The position numbers and the translations under genes are program-made. DNA of 64,000 nucleotides from Saussurea involucrata. Lineage: Eukaryota; Streptophyta; Magnoliopsida; Asterales; Asteraceae. Position 1 is the first letter of the stretch, and the number at the start of each line of letters is the position of its first letter. The notes under the pieces were generated by a model. It worked only from the letters and a program-made list of their open reading frames with translations. It was not told where the DNA came from and did no database searches. The DNA is taken from the NCBI GenBank assembly GCA_033807775.1, contig CM066314.1:93660929-93724928 (forward strand), read 5' to 3'. Below are positions 33,298 through 45,100 of the stretch, piece by piece.

Positions 33298-35056
33298 GTC
33301 GTCGTCATTCATGAACTCGTCTTCATCAGAAAAGTTCCACAGAGCGTCTGTCTCGGATTGAATGGCTAGCATGACTTTCTCTCTCCATTCTCTTTCTAGT
33401 TCCGGATTGCCAGCAGAGTCCTCGTCAATCAATTCCAGGACTGGCCTTTCCAGAACCGTCAGCAAAAAATTCTCTTCCGATTGACCCTCGGGCTTTTCAA
33501 CCATTGGGTCTGCTGACTCTGGCACTGTATCTCTGACCGGTGTAGACAACTCCATGTCCTGAACCATTTCTGAGTCTTCTGGCTGATGTTGTGGTTCAGT
33601 TGGAGTAGTTTCAGATGGTAGTACTGTCTCTGAGGTTGACAGCTCGGTCAGTCTAAGTCATTTCTCCCCCTCATGTTGGTCAGGCTCCTCCTGATCATCA
33701 TGTCGTCGTTTGGAGCCTTGTGCCTGACCCTTACACGTGTCTTCTAAGTTGGCAACCCTCTTGGATAGAGTTTCGAGGGTTTTCTTGACTTCGGTTAAGG
33801 TTGAGGTAAGTGTATCAAGCTTGGAGTTGAGTTGGGCTTGGGGATCAGTTGGAGTGACTGGGGGTGGTGGTTGGGTTTGTGAGGGAAGTAGACTCACTAA
33901 ATCGGCTTCAGATGAGGCGTCGATGTTGGATTGGTACAGGAGCTTGTCGAGGAGGGCGGCTTTGAGCGCCTCGATGCTCATGTTCTGGATGTTCGGGGTT
34001 GGGTGAGGCATTCGGATCTGTGGTTGCATAGGGGGAGTTTCTGTAGCCACTGCCTTTACCGTGACTGCCCTTCTGATAAACGCCATCTCATCTGATAGCT
34101 TCTTCAAAATCTCCGTTTGGACAACCTTTAAGGCGCCGTCCATGGTTTCCTTGGAGACGAACTCCGGGGTACTAACACCTGGATCACATAGCCTCCCAGT
34201 TGTAGTGACTACGGTGGATTGCACCGCAGTACCGCCTGCCCTAGCGGTTGGCGTGATGATTGCCATGGCAGGTCTTCTGCCCTGTCCTTGCAAGCTACCA
34301 AAGGGTAGACTTACTCTGAGCGTTCTGGTCGAGTCACGAAGAATCTCGACGGTAGCAGTAGATGAGGCCGGTGTCCTAGCCAAAGGAATGAATTCTGAAA
34401 ATGGGTCTAGACTCGTATGTGCATCCAAAAAAGTGGAGAACCGGGGCAGGTGTTCTCTTGTTTCAACACCGGAACTCTCCAAGTGAGAGACCGGTGGCAG
34501 TTGTGCTATATCCCCGTGCGAAATTGAAACAGTTTCCTTTTGAGAGGAAACTGAGTGGCTAGGTGAGGTGTGCAAATGCGTCTCTAGGCCCACGACGTCT
34601 TGTTCAATACCCTGTCGGAACGGTTGCGACGGAGTAGTGGATGTGGCTGCCTGGCTAGGTGGAGGCTGGTTGGGAGCAACCTGAGAAGATTGCTCCATCA
34701 CTCGTTCACTCTCGTTCTTTTTCCTACTCCGCCTTTCATGCACTTGCTCACTTTCTTTTTCTTTTTCAATTAAAACATCCTCCGCTCTCCTTGTCTCTTC
34801 AGTTATGGCTTCGGTTTGGGGTGTGTCATCATCATCGTTATCGTCCGACTCGGTGGATTCATCGTCTGAGCCGTATTCCGAGGACCCGGACTCAGACCCG
34901 GACGCCGAACCTAATTCAGAACTAGATTTGGAACCCCGACTCTGAGCCAGAGCCTGACTCGGAGCTGGAAGAGGAGGATGCCTCTTCTTCGGGTTGTTCG
35001 CATGTAACGCCTTCCACTTCCACGTCGTGCAATGTTGGATCGTCATCTCGGGAAGC
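33298..35056 (-). pseudogene. Third ORF of element D, upstream part
   Basis: Continues into 24119 and below once E is removed (NDD joins DYDQF). An acidic Ser/Gly/Asp-rich segment (~34820-34960), Ser/Pro/Thr-rich linker, a helical stretch (NSKLDTLTSTLTEVKKTLE, ~33780-33850) and HEGEK near 33661 encoded by a GAGGGGGAGAAA tract, followed by TGA at 33658. The same frame then stays open to the E insertion. The true N-terminal domain is missing, cut by the H repeat. Confidence 0.7.
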
Positions 35057-35397
35057 TTTTGGGAGTTTGAATGGGTTTTAGAGGAGAGGACCATTTGTTG
35101 GTGTTTGAGTTTAATTTGGGTCGATCGTATCATTTTTACTTGTTGTGCAATTCCTCGTTTGGCTCATTTCTGTATGAGAATCCCGTTTTGGGACTGTGTG
35201 CAGCGGAAACCAGAATCCGAACAAGGATTCCGGACAAGTACGTTCCAGGATGAGGCTCAGAGTTCGGACAAGGTGTAGTTCGGATAGTTTTTCGGAAGGG
35301 TAGTCTGGATAGTTTTCCAGAAGGTGTTGTCCGGATAGTTCCGGTAGGTGTAATCCGAATAGTTGAGAGTCCGGATGGTTCTGTCCGGACAGTAGAG
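35057..35397 (+). repeat. Left arm of 341-bp inverted repeat
   Basis: Reverse complement of 36040-36380, with one mismatch seen (GTAGTCTGG versus GTAGTTTGG). Contains repeated TCCGGATAGTT/TTCGGATAG words that are themselves short palindromes. Confidence 0.95.
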
Positions 35398-36039
35398 TCG
35401 GAAAGCGAAAGCTGTCAAAAAGATAGTTAGACAATTGGGAGGTTCGGTTAAGTAACTTATCGAGCTTGTATTTACTTTTACATAGGTCTCGGCTCAAGAA
35501 CTTGAAGTAAAAGTGAGTACATCGAGTAACAATAGGTGGATTTTCTAACTAAACACCTATTTTGTTTTAAACGTGATATCAGAAGTGAGAAATGAATATG
35601 AATCGATATGTTTATATTACATGAAAGCATGTGTTCGGAAGGTTAATTTAATGTGTATGCATACATTTGTTGATGGAGGTGTAATGGCTAAGTCGGGGGT
35701 TGTGTCCCGCCAGTGCTCATACCGGGGGGCGTGTCCCGTTTATGCCATGAGAGGAGTGGCCCAGTAAGGCAGTGCGAGACTGACACGTTGTCGCCATTGT
35801 GGGACTTCAGTGTGCCACTTACATGTGCAGTTTATGTGAAAGATTGTTGTTCAAAGTTGTTGTTTATAATGATTATGAATGTTTTAAACTTGTTGATGAA
35901 ACTGTTGTCATTAGAGGGAGCTCACTAGACCTCTTGGTCTAACCCTCGCATTTTCAAATTAAACTTTTTTACAGGAAAGCAGTTAGTAGGAAGCACCGAC
36001 AAGAACAAGGAGAAGATCTAGAGTTAGAATGCTTCTAGG

Positions 36040-36380
36040 CTCTACTGTCCGGACAGAACCATCCGGACTCTCAACTATTCGGATTACACCTACCGGAACT
36101 ATCCGGACAACACCTTCTGGAAAACTATCCAAACTACCCTTCCGAAAAACTATCCGAACTACACCTTGTCCGAACTCTGAGCCTCATCCTGGAACGTACT
36201 TGTCCGGAATCCTTGTTCGGATTCTGGTTTCCGCTGCACACAGTCCCAAAACGGGATTCTCATACAGAAATGAGCCAAACGAGGAATTGCACAACAAGTA
36301 AAAATGATACGATCGACCCAAATTAAACTCAAACACCAACAAATGGTCCTCTCCTCTAAAACCCATTCAAACTCCCAAAA
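36040..36380 (-). repeat. Right arm of 341-bp inverted repeat
   Basis: Partner of 35057-35397; the loop between them is 642 bp (35398-36039). Confidence 0.95.
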
Positions 36381-36608
36381 TCTTCCTCAAAACATAACAT
36401 TCAGGATTTCAATTAATAGAATGAGAGAGATTGATGGAGAATTGATGCTTACCTTGCAAACTTAGTGGCCTAGATGATCTCAACCCATCAATCTCTCCTG
36501 GACTTTCTTCAAACATTGTAGCTAGAACTTGATTTCTTCAATTTACTCTCACACAGCCGCTCCCAAGGTAAAATAGCAAACCTACGGTTTTGGGCCATTC
36601 CTTGTGGG

Positions 36609-36615
36609 TTTTATA
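36609..36615 (-). promoter_or_regulatory. TATA box of the H LTR
   Basis: Minus strand TATAAAA within GGGTATAAAACCC, about 100 bp into the LTR and about 230 bp before the right inverted arm. Transcription from here would run through both arms. Confidence 0.55.
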
Positions 36616-36725
36616 CCCTCTCACACAATTTTCATAATCACCCCTGAAGTTCCGCATTTCCCATTTTCGACATAGAGTTCTTATTTTGACATACCGCGAG
36701 GCTCGGTTATTACAATACTCCCTCC

Positions 36726-36908
36726 TCAAAAGAATTCTGTCCCAGGAATTCCTTTGTCGAAAAGATGAAGATATCTGGTACTCATGTCTGCTTCCACATC
36801 CCAGGTTGCTACTTGTCCCTTATGATACCGCCACTGAACCTTTACCCAACTGATCTCCTTATTCCTCATTTTTTGGACCTGTACCTTATTTTTCTCGTTT
36901 GACAACAT
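36726..36908 (-). pseudogene. Chromovirus Pol C-terminus (chromodomain-like end) of H
   Basis: About 60 residues with WVKVQWRYHKG, TWDVEADM and RYLHLF, matching the chromodomain-like end of Gypsy chromovirus integrase; compare LKVRWNSRHG, TWEREDYM and KYPHLF in G. It is cut upstream at ~36910 by F and ends just before the polypurine tract of H. Confidence 0.8.
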
Positions 36909-36910
36909 TG

Positions 36911-39170
36911 TTGATAGATTTCATTTCTCTTCATCATCATATTTCTGGATATTAGTTGTACTCAGAAAAACTCCCAGATCTTCATACTCATAAATCCTCA
37001 ATCAGATTATCCTTTCCTCAAAATGACAAATACAAATAACTTTTTTACTGCTGGCTCATTAACCAAACCTCCTACTCTTCTAAGAGATGAGTATCCTCAA
37101 TGGAAAATAAGAATGGTTCATTTTTTTGAGGGTATTGAAAAAACTCTAAAACAATATCTATACAATCTTCATCCGGTTCCTATGACAACTATGCCACGTG
37201 TACCAGCTACTGCTGAATCTCCTGAAATCACTGAACATCAAAAACCTAAACCAAAAGAAGAATGGTCAAATGAAGATAAAGCAGAAGATGAAGTTGCACA
37301 GAAAACAAAAAGAATATTGATCATGGCAATCCCCAACGAACTTTTTCAATCCTTAGATGCATGCGAAACAGCGCACGATCTCTGGAAAGAATTAGAAAGA
37401 CAGTTGGAAGGGGGTGCTAAAACTCAGAAGAACCGAAGGGCACAATACATAAATGAATATCATGCTTTCAGAGCCTCTGCAACAGAATCTCTGCAAACAA
37501 CATACAACCGGTTCAACTCTCTCATAAACAAATGCAAAAAGTCTGGTATTTACAGAACCACGGAAGAAAATAACGTCATGTTTCTAAAGAGCCTGAACGA
37601 TGAGTGGCTTCAGTTGTCTATGTCTTTACAAACAAATCAAGATCTAGACTCCTGGACACTCTCTGATCTCTATGGAACACTTGCTGCACAAGAGCCTCAA
37701 ATAGCTCAAGCCAAAACACTAACCATTGTGCCATACGCATTGGTTAGTAAATCTACAGGGGCTGCAGACAGACCAAGAAATGAGAGATCTACAGAGGAGA
37801 AAAAGAAGGAGAAAAAGAAGATGGTAATGGTTGATAGCGAAGAAGACGAGCTGATAGAAGAATAGATAACTCTTGCGTCATTAGCTAAATCAATGGCTCT
37901 ATTGACAAGAGAGTTTAGAAATAACCAAAGGAATTCTGGTAGAAGAGATGATGGAAGAAGAGAAGAATCAAGTGACCGACAGAGGTCAGACTACAGAAAT
38001 GATGACCAACAGAGGTCGAGCGACAGAAGCTACGGAGGAAATGATCGACAGAGATCAGATGACAATGTAGGCCACACACAAGAATGCTACAAATGTGGTA
38101 AACCCGGTCATTACGCAAACGAATGCCGAACAGAGAAAGGTGGAGACCTACAGAAGTCTGACGACCGAACTGGAAACACCTCCCGAGGTTGTTTCAACTG
38201 CGGCAAGCCAGGTCATTTCGCAAAAGAATGCAGAAGCAGACCAAATCGCCCACAGAAGGACTCAGCTTTTTACAAAAAGAAGGCCGGGTATTACGCACAA
38301 AAATCTCTAATGGCGAACAAAGGGCACTCAGAGGCAAACAAGGAGGAATTTGAATCAGACTCCACCTCTGACGATGAATTCCCTACAAATGCCCTGTTCT
38401 GTGGTATGGCAGAAGTCAACTCCGGCACTGACAATGAGGTATCCACTTCAAACTCTATCTCAAGTACTGATTCTGTAGATGATGATTTATTTAAACTTAA
38501 CATTGAACTGAAAGAAGTAAATGAAAGCATTCAGAAAAGACTGACCTTTTATGAGAGAGAAGTAAGGCTTCTCACTTAAGAAAAAGCCAAAATCTTTGAA
38601 GAAAAAGAAAAAGTCGAAAAATATTGGAGCAAAAATATAGATCCTTTAAAAAGGCAAATTTCTGATCTAACCTATGCTTTAAAAATCAAAACAAAAGAAC
38701 TTTTAGTTTCAAAAAGTGAAACAACAGACATAAGAGCTCTCAAAGAATACTTTCAAAAGGAAAGAGATGTACTTTGGCAAGATCTTTTAAGAAGAGAAGT
38801 TTTACTTAAAAACTATAAAGATGCACAGAAGGTGTATGAAAAGGTAAACTCTCAAATAGCAAGACGGGGTATAGGGTACAGTGATATTACCTTAGGAGTT
38901 GAAAATAAACGACTAAAACCTCTGTCTTCTCTATTTGTTTTGGGAAAAACTAATAAACCAAACTTTCCAAACTTACTCTCTGTAAGTAAAAGGGTTAAAA
39001 TCTCTGCTGAACCTCACGTGAGGAACATACAAAGATGATCAATGTATGGTATGAAAACACAGATTCATCATCTTCAACCTCTGTCAATAGAGGAATCAAA
39101 CCAAAGAAATATCTGAAAACACAAGATCAGATTGGTATCTTTAAGTTTGGTAAACCAGAGACTCAAACAC
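36911..39170 (+). mobile_element. F: 5'-truncated A-family Sirevirus fragment
   Basis: About 110 bp of leader then gag, closely similar to A at 2740-5042. There is no LTR or primer site on the left: it abuts the H chromodomain end directly, suggesting a deletion joint. On the right it is cut by G, with AACAC (39166-39170) as the left target copy; the partner is outside the window. Confidence 0.85.
37023..39170 (+). pseudogene. gag of F (broken)
   Basis: ATG at 37023, aligned with 2851 of A. Same domain order: Copia Gag domain, DRQRSD-rich stretch, two CCHC knuckles (CYKCGKPGHYANEC and CFNCGKPGHFAKEC, ~38091-38232) and charged tail. Stops: TAG at 37863-37865 and TAA at 38577-38579, the latter where A has CAA. 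A 1-nt deletion near 39024 shifts the frame relative to A. It preserves CGA at the site where A has TGA (3262). Confidence 0.88.
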
Positions 39171-41622
39171 TGTCACACCCCGCTAAAGCGGAAACACGAG
39201 GTATAACAGCGTAGGGTTTCATTCAAAAGGTAACAGACAACACCAACCACAACATTCAATACAATAGTTCAAAATATTACAATACAACGTCTTCAACCAA
39301 AAAGTTCCAAAAAGAAAACGACGGATACAAAAATTAATAATAGAAATTTTTAAGGTTCTTGGTGTTGATGTCATCAACCAAAATACACCCTACGTGACTT
39401 CACTTACTTCTTATTCCCTGAAAAGCATGTTTAAAACGAAAAGGTCAACTACAAAGAGTTGGTGAGTTCACAGGTTTTTCATATCCAAACAGCTTTCAAC
39501 CAAAGATTATTTTCGTGAGTCTTTTGTCACGACAAGCTTTAAATTTAAATCTTATGAGTACACATTACAATAAATGACTTTCGCAAGATATATAATTGTT
39601 GAGCCACTACTAAGCCTCCGACAACTTACTCCCCGCGGACTACCTCAGAGGTGGTATGATGGCCACATGAGTAGAACATTATTACCAGATAAAGTGCACC
39701 CCTACTCGTCAGTTTAAGGTGGGTTTGTAAAACCAAATAGCGCTATCCACAAATATCACCGGCTCGTTATGAGTTAATAAGTAGTGTACCTATTAGGGAC
39801 TTAACATTTTTATTATCACTCAACATATCTTTGTCACTTATGTAAAGTTGTACATTCATTTGTACTCATTTCTTAAATCACAAATATCCATAATTTTACT
39901 ATCATGAATCATTTAGCATTTTAAAATCATAACATGCTTTTCACCCAAAACATTTAAACAAGTAAAACGGGGCTGTGAAAACTCACAGCGTTGAAATAAT
40001 AGTAACATGCTTTTCACCCCAAAACGTAGAAAACAGTAAAAAGGGGCTGCGAAAACTCACGATGTTCCGCAAGGATGTCCAAGGGTTGCCGCACGGATGC
40101 ACAGTTTCTCGATCCTAGGTCCTTCCTAAGGAGTGAAACACGTCATCAGTTTCGGTCTAACTCTTATGGCCAAAGCATTGCTTAGCCCATCATGTCTTAT
40201 AAAATGCCTTGATATTAGTTACTAGGTTCAAGTATTATTTTGCATTGTCGTTTATATGTTATTTATTGGTTTTAAAAAGGTTTGTAGGATTTTATTGTTA
40301 CATCATTAAATTTATATGTTATACATAGTATTTAATCCTCTGTACCATGTTTTATAATTCCTTACTCACCTTGTGTTTTAATCCAAGTTAAAATTCTTAT
40401 AAATTTCTTACTTATTAAGGCATCATTTATACATTCACATACATGTATATGTTGTTTTAATTTGGTGTTTTTAACAAATTCTACAATTTATATGTTTTTT
40501 TTTAACTTTTAATATTCCTAAAATCTCTTTTTCTTGAATTAGAGCTTTTACTATTCTGCTGGCAGAAATATTTTTGGTCCACAAATGGTCATAATTAAGT
40601 ATTTTCTGGAATAGTTTACTTAACCAAATATTTATATGTATTATTTTAAGGTCTTAGGGAACTTTTGACATAGATATCATGATTTTTAGAGGTGGTTAGC
40701 TATTTTAATCATTACACTTAAGTTTAAGTGTCACAGTTACCAAAACAGTCTGCACCATCTTTTTGTGAAGTCCATTTGGAGGGTCAAATCTCAACATTTT
40801 TCAGTGATTCAAATTGGGTTTTAACCTTAACTCATAAAAGTATCTTCCAGAAATATTTCATCATTTTTAGTTACATATTGAGGGAGATATGACGATTTTA
40901 AGTTAGGTCTTCCATTCTGTCAGATTCTGATTTCTTGCACACCAGTCTTGGTTTGAGTGTTTGAGACCCCAAATCTTAATATTTTTTAGTGAAACCAATT
41001 TTGTTCGATTCATAACTCATTAAAGAAATTTCCAGAAGAAAAATCAAGAATTTTAGTGGAATATAAAGAGACTTATAACTGATTAAAGTAGAGAATTTTC
41101 TCTGTCAGATTTTCTTTGCACACTTAATTTCATATGAGTAGTTGAAGGGTCAAATCTTCGATTTTTTACATGAATCCACTTGGGTTTGAAACATAACACA
41201 ATACACAAAGTTCCAGAAAAAGATTCATATCATTTGTTTAAGTAGTTTTCAATATATGGTCGGATAAAATGCATGCAAGTAATCTGCCAGAAACTAAAAT
41301 GCTATTTCATGAAAAATGAGTGTTTTAAATCCATATTTTCACTCATATGGTTGGTTCTTTGATTGAACACTCATTTACCACTACTTTGACAATGTTCTTA
41401 GATAAGAAAATCTATTTTTGTCCTTTAAAAACTCATGCATGAACTCACACATCTCAGATTGTAGCAAAACCCACATGCATGTAGTCAAAACATCAAGTTC
41501 TTGAGTTCTAGATGTATGGCTTAAGGATTATCACCATTTGTTTGACATAACATGTCTTTGGTGATTAATCTACCATGAAAAGGGTCTATTAAGGCCCCTT
41601 TATCCAGAAACTCAAGGGTTAC
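39171..41622 (-). repeat. 3' LTR of G, part 1
   Basis: Starts TGTCACACCCC. No coding frame; AT-rich LTR sequence. Interrupted by B with target duplication GTTAC at 41618-41622. Confidence 0.92.
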
Positions 41623-42110
41623 TGAAAGTGCAGGATCTATTCTTACAATCAATATAGAAAGAAGTAATTGAGAAATTGTATGATCAAGCCCAATTGTATT
41701 CAATGATGCACAGAATTACAGATCTAAGAGAGAGATCACCTCAAAGATTACAAGGAATGAATACAAGTAATATGGGAAAATCAATCAGTTAGCAACGTAG
41801 TGCTAACCACTCTATTTATACTGCAACAAACATCTTAAAGCTACAGTACAAATAAGAAAGACTAATAAGAACATAACACGTGTCCTAATTAGTTTACACA
41901 TTACTAAATAACGAAACTCGTCATAAGTTCTGAACAGGTAGTTCAGAACTTCTGAACATTCTTCTGATCACGCTTCTCAGAACTTCTGACTTCTCTTTCT
42001 CAGATCTCTGACTCTTCTTCTCAGAACTTCTGACTCTCTTTCTCAGAACTTCTGAACCTTCTTATCAGATCTTCAACACTTGGTTTATTGACAAAACTTC
42101 AGATCTAACA
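41623..42110 (-). repeat. 3' LTR of element B
   Basis: 488 bp, TGAAAGTGCA...GATCTAACA on the plus strand. Minus-strand TATAAATA near 41813-41820. The part 41935-42070 is packed with TCAGAACTTCTGA variants. Confidence 0.97.
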
Positions 42111-42125
42111 ATCTCCCCCTTTTTG
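42111..42125 (-). other. Polypurine tract of B
   Basis: Minus strand AAAAAGGGGGAGAT directly before the LTR; the ORF3 stop lies immediately upstream. Confidence 0.88.
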
Positions 42126-45100
42126 TCAAATAAACTTAAACTTTGCATCATCTAATTCTTTCAGAGCAGGGACAATTTTCTGAAGTAGCACATTCCTCAG
42201 ATTAAGCCTCTTATCAATCTTGTCAATAATTTCTTGAATAACTTCAACTTGCTGATTTATTGCTTCTTGAGTTATGTTTGCTTCCTTTACTTTCAGCATC
42301 TTTTTCTCCAAATTGTGCTTTATGATCCTTAAAGTTCCAGAACAATATTTTGCAGTTTCCTTTGCTCTGAAGAAGATCTTTCCACTTTTGTTCTTCAAAA
42401 ATACTCCCAACTCTGGATATCTGTGAACACTTCCAGTCTTTAACACCTTTTTCTGCTCATGATCTGTATTGGGATTTGCCAGATAAACACATGACTTTTG
42501 CAAATACAGAGCTATTTGGAAATCTGTATAGCAATGCCACCTTAAGATATAGAACATGGCCTCAATCACCACACTTCTTGCCTTCCTTTCATTTCTGTCT
42601 TTACTTGACTCTTTAAAACATAGAAAGCTGTGTAATCTGTAGAAGTCAACCACTGACAGTTTCTCAAAATCTGCATCAGTAAAATAATAAACCTTGCCAT
42701 CTTCTCTCAAAACTTCAAAGGATAGGTACTCCATCTTTCTGAATTTCTTAACCTTCAATTCTCTGATTCCAGTGATTAGAAAATCTGAGTAAACGGCTTG
42801 CTTTGTTTTGCCAAGACATCTTGATTTTTCAGCCAACCAGATCTGAGTCTCCTTAGACCTATCATAATACACATCCAAGAATTGTACCTCTTTTGGTTTG
42901 AAGAACTCAGGCAGATCAAATTCAAGAAAGTATCCATTCAGATCAATGAATATTTCATCTTCTTTGGGTTCAGACTGTTCAGCTTGGTCAATATTAGTTA
43001 TCTGCACATTCTGAGGTGTTGTGTCCTGAACTTCTTCAACTTCATCTGACAAAATTTCATTCACTTCATACTCAGCTGGGAACACAAAATCATTATGTAG
43101 AATCTTTTTGGGATTCACCTCAGATAGCAACCATTCACTACTGTTTCTGATTTTTCTTCTAAAATCCAACCTCCTCTTCACACAGTTTATGCATCTCTTC
43201 TTTAAACTCTCTTTTTCAGCATCCATACTTACTTCCATTCTAATCAACAACCAATTCAGAGTTGCATCACTGTACTTCACCAACTCTTTTAATCTGAACA
43301 ATTCAAGTCTTTCGTGAACCATATATGTGAACCCTTCTGTCTCCATTCCTTCATTCACAAAACCCTTCACATGCAGATCAACTTCTGTTTTCTTTGTGGG
43401 AGAACTCAGATTGCACTTTTCTTTTCTTTCTTCGATAGCCAACTGGAAGTCATACAAGTATGTATTTCTGACATAAATACCCAGAAGTCTTCTGCATTCA
43501 ATTTCTATCAAGGCTTCTTCAGTGCTAGCAAAGAACTTGACTAGAAAGATCTGATCATCAAGAGTCAATCTGTGAAAATCAAATGTAGACATGGAAACCT
43601 TTGTATTTCTTTCTTTCAGTATTTCCATTCTAACGAACATTAAACCATTGAATTCATCTTGTTGAAACATCAGAACTTTCTCGATTCTTTTCTGAATATG
43701 CAGTTTTGAGTCAGGAACTCTGAACATGTTAGAAGCTTCTGAGTAGACCATCTGAGCTCTGTCATCCATAAAACCATCAATGTTACTTTCCAAAAGCTCA
43801 TACTCTCCTTCTGTGTAGTAGAGATTATCATATATTTCCTCAGGAAAAATATCATCATGAAATTGTCTGGCTAATGGCACATCACTTAACTCTAGAATGA
43901 AGTCACACACAGGTTCTTCTAGTCTTTGCAATTTAATCTTTGGAATCTCAATTGGTTTTCTGAATACATATTCAGAAGGCATAAAGAAGTCTTTCACTTT
44001 CACATACTCTTCTTCTGTATTTAACTCATCACAAAAGTTAAACCTAAAATCATCTTTAAAATCCTGAGTGTAATCCACAGTTCTGTCTTCTTCTCCCATT
44101 AGATCAATGGGTCTTATCACTTTTATTCCTTTATGAATTTTCTGAACACTCAAAGCTCTGACTACTTCATTATGCATTCTTCTGATCAATTCTTCATTCA
44201 ACCTCCTTTCTTCTGATTCAGACTCCATTGCCCTTTCACTGTTATAAACCACAATATCTGTACACCTGTTTACCACTGTACTTTCCACTATTTCTTCTAT
44301 TCTCAAATCAGATTCCTCAATAGCTACAGTTTCATCTGAGTTTCCTTCCATCTCAGTATCCAAGTTCAATTCCTCTGTTTTATCTGATTCATTACTATCA
44401 ATACTTCCCAACTCCATTTCTTCTGTATCTGAACTGTCAAGCTGTACTATCTGAATCATCTTCTTTAAATTTTCCTGTGTCTGATCTTCTGAACTTTTTG
44501 TATTGGCTAAGTGCATGTCTGCTATCTCAAAATCTTCTATGCCAATGTCATCATCAGAACTTAACCTTTGTCTTTTCTCCCCCTTTTGATGATCATGAGG
44601 ATCATTATCATCAAACTTCCTTTTCAAGTTCTGATTAAAAGCAACTTCAGGTTCAGCTTCTGCAATAGGAGCAGGATCAAGAGGCTTTGAAGTAGAAGCC
44701 AGTGATACACTCAGTGCTTTCAGTATAGAATCCTGCATATCTTGCATTTGTTTCAACATATCTTTTTGAAAACCAGACATTATATCCATGATCTCCTTTT
44801 TGTGAGAATCCAAGGATTTCTTTACATCATCTACCTTGGTTTCAACAGAAATTAACTTTTCCTCCAACACACCTTTCAAATCTGATACCTCATCATTCAG
44901 ATCCTCCATCCTCTTCTCCAAATTTTCTACTTTTTCCCCCATCTCCTTGTTTTGTTTCTGAATCTTTTCAAATTCAGAAGTTTCTAACAGTGAACCTGAA
45001 CCAACAGATGGTCCAGTTTTCATGTGCCCAGAGGGCTCATGGCCTGTAGATAACACACAGTCATCTTGTACAACAGATGCACGTTTGAATGAGGCTTTTG

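Larger units (their letters stand above)
22876..35056 (-). mobile_element. Element D: Sirevirus remnant (third ORF and 3' LTR), interrupted by E
   Basis: Minus-strand remnant. The 3' LTR is 22876-23127, followed by the polypurine tract (AAGGGGGGAT, minus strand, 23128-23140). Only third-ORF sequence follows, split by element E. Gag, pol, 5' LTR and the second target duplication are absent: the right side ends abruptly at about 35056 against the H repeat. The LTR resembles that of C at both ends (TGTGGATCCCA versus TGTGAAATCCC), so D may be an autonomous-type relative of the C family. Confidence 0.75.
35057..36714. mobile_element. H: rearranged chromovirus LTR fused head to head
   Basis: The right portion (36714 leftwards) is the start of a minus-strand LTR (TGTAATAACCGAGCC), next to a polypurine tract at 36715-36730. 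The left portion (35057-36039) is plus-orientation LTR that includes the 3'-end type text CTCACTAGACCTC...CTAACCCTCG also present in K. The two share 341 bp as inverted arms. Neither LTR is complete and no target duplication is found. Confidence 0.75.

Noticed and set aside
35071..35253. 60-codon frame, identical to one at 36184-36366
   Set aside because: It is the same sequence twice because of the inverted repeat; no start context or family match.
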